Shown here: piece after piece, positions 53,717-56,158 of the stretch | Layout: every line of letters starts with the position of its first letter | How positions within the stretch are numbered: position 1 is the first letter of the stretch | Source of the DNA: Silicimonas sp. | Lineage (GTDB): Bacteria > Pseudomonadota > Alphaproteobacteria > Rhodobacterales > Rhodobacteraceae | Direction of reading: 5' to 3' | NCBI GenBank assembly: GCA_022820365.1 | Contig: JAJEFO010000069.1 | Span: forward strand, 1 to 56,158 | DNA: 56,158 nucleotides | The notes under the pieces: generated by a model | The model's input: only the letters and a program-made list of their open reading frames with translations | Database searches by the model: none | What the model was told of the DNA's origin: nothing | Translations under genes and position numbers: made by a program

Positions 53717-53830
53717 GTTCCCTGCCTGTTACCAAAGCAGGATGCATCCTGCGAGCGGATTTTGCGTGCGGGCCACTCGCGCTCGCCAAGGAATGTTCCT
53801 ATAAGGCAGTTCTCGAACTTGGAATTCCCG

Positions 53831-54613
53831 ATGAAAATAGCCCTGTCCCCCAATGATGCCGCCAAGCATGCCGTCGCGGAGCGGGCCAGCACTCTCGTCG
53901 CCTCCGGAATGAAGGTAGGGCTGGGCACCGGGTCAACTGCGGCCTTTCTGGTCAAGTGCCTGGGCGAAAGAGTGAGAGCGGAAGGACTGGATATCGTCTG
54001 TGTACCGACATCGGTCGCGACGGCCGAACTGGCTCGTGAAGAAGGCATCAGGCTCGCGACCCTCGACGAGGCGGGCTGGCTTGACCTGGCAGTCGATGGA
54101 GCGGACGAATTCGACCCGGCCTTGAACCTGATCAAGGGTGGCGGCGGCGCACTCTTGCGGGAGAAGATCGTGGCGACCGCATCGGACCGGATGATCGCGA
54201 TCGTCGATTCTTCCAAGCAGGTAAAGACACTTGGCGCGTTCCCGCTTCCGGTCGAAGTGCTGGGCTTCGGAATGGATGCCACCAAGGCGCTGTTGGAAAA
54301 GGTGCTCAAGACCCAAGACGTAGACGGTCGCCGATTCGAGCTTCGCTGCAGGAACGGCAAGATCTTCACGACCGACGAGGGCAATCACATCCTTGATCTT
54401 CACCTGGACCGCATTGGCAATGCCCGCGATCTTGCGCTGGCCATCAACCAGATTCCCGGCGTTGTCGAAAATGGGCTGTTCATTGGCATGTGCGACACGA
54501 TCATTCTCGGCAATGTCGACGGCACGGTCGAGACCATCTTGGCATCCAAGGGCGATTCGGAGATTCACCGAACCGAGCGGACGGGCGGTGATTGCCCAGC
54601 CGCAGCCAAATGA
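53831..54613 (+). CDS. rpiA: Ribose-5-phosphate isomerase A
   Basis: 260 residues from the ATG at 53831. RpiA motifs: VGLGTGSTAAFLV (phosphate loop), VDGADEFDPALNLIKGGGGALLREKIV (catalytic Asp, Glu, Lys region), VDSSKQVKTLG. Interconverts ribose-5-P and ribulose-5-P in the pentose phosphate pathway. Its stop overlaps the gor start (ATGA), a coupling usual in this group of bacteria. Confidence 0.95.
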   Translation: MKIALSPNDAAKHAVAERASTLVASGMKVGLGTGSTAAFLVKCLGERVRAEGLDIVCVPTSVATAELAREEGIRLATLDEAGWLDLAVDGADEFDPALNLIKGGGGALLREKIVATASDRMIAIVDSSKQVKTLGAFPLPVEVLGFGMDATKALLEKVLKTQDVDGRRFELRCRNGKIFTTDEGNHILDLHLDRIGNARDLALAINQIPGVVENGLFIGMCDTIILGNVDGTVETILASKGDSEIHRTERTGGDCPAAAK

Positions 54614-56064
54614 TGTCCCGCGACGTCGACCTGTTTGTCATCGGCGGCGGTTCGGGCGGGGTCCGCGCGGCCCGAACCGCGTCGGCAACCGGCGCTCGTG
54701 TCGCGCTGGCCGAAGATCGGCGCATGGGCGGAACATGCGTGATCCGGGGCTGCGTGCCAAAGAAGCTCATGGTGTTCGCTTCCGAGTTCCGGGAGCAGGC
54801 TGCACTTGCGCGCGGTTACGGATGGACCGCCGAACCGGGCGCTTTCGAGTGGCAGACGTTTCGCGCGAAGCTCGACGCCGAGCTTGATCGGCTCGAAGGC
54901 GTCTATCGCAAACTGCTGACGTCGTCCGGCGTTACAATTCACGACATGCGAGCGCGGTTGTCCGACCCGAGCACGGTGGAACTCGAGGACGGCACACGCG
55001 TCACGGCGAAACATGTCTTGATCGCCACAGGCGGCCACCCCGTGCGCCCCGATGTCCCGAACGCCGCGCTCGGAATGGTTTCGGACGACATCTTCGAGAT
55101 GGAGGCGCTGCCCGAATCGGTGCTGGTCGTCGGCGGCGGGTACATTGCCTGCGAATTCGCCTGCATCTTGAACGGGATGGGCGTCGAGGTGACGCAGTAC
55201 TACCGCGGACCGCAGATACTCCGTGGCTTCGATGACGAAGCTCGGAGCACCGTCGCCAGAAGGATGCAGGAGCAAGGAATAGATCTTCAGGTCAACACGA
55301 ATGTAGTTGACCTGCGTCCGGCGGATGTCTGCGGGGCCGAAGGACTGAATTCGACGTCGAATGGCAGAGTTGGGTCGGCATCCGCGACCGGCCCGGTCGT
55401 TGCCAAGTCCACGAGCGGTGCCAAGCAGCGATTCGACCGTCTCCTGTTCGCCACCGGGCGCGCACCGAACTCCAGGGACATTGGGCTTGAGGAAGCCGGC
55501 GTTGCCGTCAATCAACGCGGCGCAATTGAAGTCGATGCCTACAGCCGGACAGCGATACCTTCGATTTACGCGATCGGCGACGTGACGGACCGCATCAACC
55601 TCACGCCCGTTGCAATCCGCGAAGGACAAGCCTTCACGGAAACCGTGTTCAAGGGCAACCCAACTGCACCGGATCACGACCTTGTGGCCTCGGCCGTTTT
55701 CACGCAACCGGAGCTTGGCACCGTGGGCCTGACCGAGGAGGCGGCACGCGAGCAGGAAGAGATCGAGGTCTACTCGGCGACGTTCAATCCCATGAGGACC
55801 GCCTTCGGCGACCGGCCGAATCAGGCGCTCATGAAACTTGTCGTTTCACGGTCCAGCAGGAAGGTGCTCGGATGCCATATCGTGTCGGACGGTGCGGGCG
55901 AATTGATCCAGATGGTGGGGATTGCCGTAAAGGCAGGCCTCACGAAGGAGGACTTTGACCGAACGGTCGCCGTCCATCCGACGATGTCGGAAGAGCTGGT
56001 TACAATGCAGACTCCGACAGGGTGCGATTTCTGTATGGCGGATGACGATTTTTTAGTGCGCTGA
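54610..56064 (+). CDS. gor: Glutathione-disulfide reductase
   Basis: 484 residues, start in the overlap with rpiA. FAD motif VIGGGSGGVRAAR, redox-active disulfide GGTCVIRGCVPKK, NADPH-domain VVGGGYIACEFA, ATGRAPN, YAIGDV, and the C-terminal active-site HPTMSEELV. About 25-30 residues more than usual are present before FDRLLFATGRAPN (a Ser/Gly/Ala-rich segment starting near NSTSNGRVGSA). NADPH-dependent reduction of GSSG in the cytosol. Confidence 0.93.
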   Translation: MMSRDVDLFVIGGGSGGVRAARTASATGARVALAEDRRMGGTCVIRGCVPKKLMVFASEFREQAALARGYGWTAEPGAFEWQTFRAKLDAELDRLEGVYRKLLTSSGVTIHDMRARLSDPSTVELEDGTRVTAKHVLIATGGHPVRPDVPNAALGMVSDDIFEMEALPESVLVVGGGYIACEFACILNGMGVEVTQYYRGPQILRGFDDEARSTVARRMQEQGIDLQVNTNVVDLRPADVCGAEGLNSTSNGRVGSASATGPVVAKSTSGAKQRFDRLLFATGRAPNSRDIGLEEAGVAVNQRGAIEVDAYSRTAIPSIYAIGDVTDRINLTPVAIREGQAFTETVFKGNPTAPDHDLVASAVFTQPELGTVGLTEEAAREQEEIEVYSATFNPMRTAFGDRPNQALMKLVVSRSSRKVLGCHIVSDGAGELIQMVGIAVKAGLTKEDFDRTVAVHPTMSEELVTMQTPTGCDFCMADDDFLVR

Positions 56065-56158
56065 AATCAAACAACATTTTTGAGGCCGGATCCGGCGATG
56101 CCCCCTGATTCGGCGGATTCCGCGAAAATTCGCCGTGCGTGCCGCGACTTTTCCATTT

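Noticed and set aside
52213-53856. 547-codon plus-strand ORF opposite trigger factor
   Set aside because: Shadow frame that also runs through the tRNA-Leu gene; tig is unmistakable on the minus strand.

Overview
The window looks like the chromosome of a GC-rich alphaproteobacterium, most likely of the Rhodobacterales. The marker is the run bolA-like / DnaJ-like / cobS / cobT, together with tig next to tRNA-Leu and the coupled pair rpiA-gor. This is inferred from gene content and protein character only; no database search was possible.

Positions 1 to about 22,600 form an accessory, mobile and defence-like region. It opens with a complete 'recombinase in trio' (RIT) element: three ATGA-coupled tyrosine recombinases between 12-bp perfect inverted repeats. 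Behind it lies a second, decayed RIT copy with a truncated ritA and an amber codon in ritB near the catalytic tyrosine. Next come an IS1595-type transposase remnant, a Panacea-antitoxin / RelE-ParE-like toxin pair, and a small glycine/alanine-rich membrane protein.

The most notable locus is at 7,888-12,554. On the minus strand is a bacterial ubiquitin-like conjugation operon: a tandem-Ubl-E2 fusion, a JAB(JAMM)-E1 fusion and a DUF6527 protein. Divergent from it is a tightly coupled triad of a sigma-factor-like protein, a small acidic protein and an ImmA/IrrE metallopeptidase. A Tn3-family transposon (tnpA/tnpR, 38-bp inverted repeats) lies between this locus and a minus-strand operon of an alpha/beta-hydrolase, an ECF sigma factor and a soluble HxxxCxxC (ZAS-type) anti-sigma-like protein. 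A DprA-like SLOG protein coupled to a phosphoribosyltransferase-like protein follows, then a serine recombinase that probably marks the island edge.

From about 22,900 onward the genes are ordinary. They are a TRAP transporter (dctPQM-type), pepN, a PlsC-like acyltransferase, gatB, a BolA-family gene, a DnaJ-like gene, cobS, cobT, an aminopeptidase P-type M24 peptidase and a frameshifted DUF427 gene. Two divergent operons then serve amino-sugar / cell-wall sugar catabolism. One encodes nagA, a SIS-domain deaminase-like protein, a GntR regulator and a BadF-type sugar kinase. The other encodes murQ, an ABC sugar importer and a Gfo/Idh/MocA dehydrogenase. The two operons share a 16-bp motif (13 of 16 matching) just upstream of each first gene, a good candidate for the GntR operator. 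The window ends with a ClC channel, pxpA, tig, tRNA-Leu(UAG), rpiA and gor.

Overall, mobile elements have built a cluster of at least three separately regulated candidate conflict modules plus a toxin-antitoxin pair beside a stable core segment. The coexistence of two distinct sigma-factor-based control modules, one of which includes a protease, is the feature most worth following up.
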